Source: Caldifarciminota bacterium
GTDB taxonomy: Bacteria; Hydrothermota; Hydrothermia; UBA1063; CAJXJZ01
NCBI GenBank assembly: GCA_027033555.1
Contig: JALVLE010000062.1
Location: forward strand, 1-5,728
DNA: 5,728 nucleotides
Reading direction: 5' to 3'
Numbering within the stretch: position 1 is the first letter of the stretch; each line of letters opens with the position of its first letter. The notes beneath the pieces were generated by a model. The model ran no database searches and was not told the DNA's origin. It saw only the letters and a program-made list of their open reading frames with translations. The translations under genes and the position numbers were made by a program. Shown here piece after piece: positions 4,680 to 5,728 of the stretch.

Positions 4680-5728
4680 TTACACAATTAAATAAACAAA
4701 AAACGTTATGATCAGTGCTCCCACTATATCAAGTATAAATCCCGTCTTTGCCATTGTTTCAAGTTTTATCTTACCACTTCCAAAAACAATGGCATTGGGT
4801 GGAGTTGCAACAGGAAGCATAAAGGCATAACTCGCAGCGAGGGTCCCACCAATCACAAGAGGTAGAACTTTGAGACTGGAAGCCTGCGCTACTCCTATTA
4901 TGATAGGAATAAATGCATTACTCGTTGCTGTGTTGGAAGTGATCTCTGTAATAAAGTCAAGCGAAAGCACAATGATGAACAAAGCAAATACCACGCTGGA
5001 AGGAGTTATCACGCTTTTCAAGAGATTCCCTATCTCCTGTGAAAGCCCTGTCTTAAAAACCTGTACCCCCAGCGAGAGACCACCTCCAAATAAAAGAAGT
5101 GTACCCCAGTCTATTCTCTTTAACACACTTACATCCAGTGTGAACTTGAGAGTTTTAATATCCTGCGGTAGAAGGAACAAGGCTGAGGCTCCAAGGATTG
5201 CCACTACCTTCTCGTTGAGATACCTGTGAAAGACGCCGTACAGATTTACAAGTTCTGGTACATCGGCAATTTTACCTATGGCTCTGAAAAAGCCAGGTAA
5301 TATCCATAAAACCACCACAACAATAAATGTATAAAGGACATTTCTCTCTCCAGATGTCATTCTGCCAAGAGATTTTTGCTCTTTGATGACTTCCTCGTAA
5401 ATCTTTTCTTTTTTAAAATCGGGCTTCTCTATTGAAAAATACATATAGAGGATCAAAAAAATTAGAGTAAGGAATGCAACAGGAAGAGCAAATAACATCC
5501 ACCGAAAAAAACCTATTTCAACTCCAAGATTTTTAAGAAAACCAAGCGCTATAAGATTTGGGGGCGTACCAACCGGTGTGGCTATGCCCCCGATTGAAGC
5601 CGAGTAGGCAATAAGCAAAAGGATTCCGGCATGAGTATCTATCTTTTTGCCCTTTTTATTCTCAACAAGATTGAGAATTCCGAGTGTAATGGGTAACATC
5701 ATAGCAGTTGTGGCTGTATTGCTCATCC
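4680..5728 (-). CDS. DASS/SLC13 family sodium:anion symporter, 5' end cut by window edge
   Basis: The visible 349 codons are the C-terminal part of a membrane transporter of the divalent anion:Na+ symporter family, which moves dicarboxylates or in some members sulfate. The frame is open to the edge. The first ATG in the window (5726) falls within the conserved SNTATTAMMLP motif, so it is internal, and roughly 100-130 N-terminal residues should lie outside. Numbering from that Met, family marks are the first SNT motif (2-4), GGIATPVGTPPN (46-57), the second SNT motif in EITSNTATSN (261-270), and SYAFMLPVATPPNAIVFGSG (299-318), which fits the SLC13 signature. The two SNT motifs mark the inverted repeats that bind substrate and sodium. 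Hydrophobic segments lie near 35-60, 74-98, 130-146, 172-187, 208-224, 244-258, 270-283, 287-305 and 329-347. Exact substrate cannot be told. The 211-nt gap and new promoter downstream argue that it is not part of the polyamine operon. Confidence 0.93.
   Translation of the reverse strand, partial: MSNTATTAMMLPITLGILNLVENKKGKKIDTHAGILLLIAYSASIGGIATPVGTPPNLIALGFLKNLGVEIGFFRWMLFALPVAFLTLIFLILYMYFSIEKPDFKKEKIYEEVIKEQKSLGRMTSGERNVLYTFIVVVVLWILPGFFRAIGKIADVPELVNLYGVFHRYLNEKVVAILGASALFLLPQDIKTLKFTLDVSVLKRIDWGTLLLFGGGLSLGVQVFKTGLSQEIGNLLKSVITPSSVVFALFIIVLSLDFITEITSNTATSNAFIPIIIGVAQASSLKVLPLVIGGTLAASYAFMLPVATPPNAIVFGSGKIKLETMAKTGFILDIVGALIITFFVYLIV

Noticed and set aside
4870..5229. 119-codon plus-strand frame within the transporter gene
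   Set aside because: It is antisense to a clearly coding segment with strong family motifs, and its translation looks like no known protein.

Overview
The window is probably from a bacterium, and probably a thermophilic one, although the lineage cannot be fixed from this sequence alone. The bacterial assignment rests on a near-perfect sigma-70-type promoter (-35 TTGACC, 17-nt spacer, -10 TATAAT) and several near-ideal Shine-Dalgarno sites. The hint of thermophily is indirect: two different aminopropyltransferases, a pyruvoyl-type arginine decarboxylase of the kind common in archaea, and proteins rich in Lys and Glu. Every supported gene is on the minus strand, so the reading order runs from high to low coordinates. 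Both edge genes are cut by the window.

Layout in transcription order. (1) 5728-4680: C-terminal three quarters of a DASS/SLC13-type anion symporter. (2) 4679-4469: a 211-nt gap holding the promoter (4588-4616), a leader with two adjacent small hairpins, and an apparent 20-codon leader ORF (4497-4559) with its own strong ribosome binding site. (3) A tightly packed operon: speD (4468-4064, TTG start), an ACL5/thermospermine-synthase-like aminopropyltransferase (4051-3137), pdaD (3153-2692), a classical spermidine-synthase-like speE (2692-1874), speB (1887-1114), a Mut7-C/DUF82 PIN-like protein (1121-639), and the epimerase domain of NAD(P)HX repair, nnrE (672 to past position 1).

The five polyamine genes form a self-contained arginine-to-polyamine route. 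PdaD makes agmatine. SpeB removes urea, either from agmatine or from N1-aminopropylagmatine. SpeD makes decarboxylated AdoMet. The two aminopropyltransferases use it, one probably to make spermidine and the other possibly to make thermospermine or another longer polyamine. Both decarboxylases use a self-generated pyruvoyl group, not pyridoxal phosphate.

From speE1 onward the operon genes overlap by 1 to 34 nt. The leader ORF, speD, speE1 and nnrE have strong ribosome binding sites. pdaD, speE2, speB and the Mut7-C gene have weak or no visible sites and probably depend on translational coupling. The most interesting items are the leader ORF in front of speD, the pairing of an ACL5-type enzyme with a classical SpeE on either side of pdaD, and a Mut7-C protein that appears to have lost part of its acidic active site. 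No RNA genes, mobile elements or CRISPR repeats were seen.
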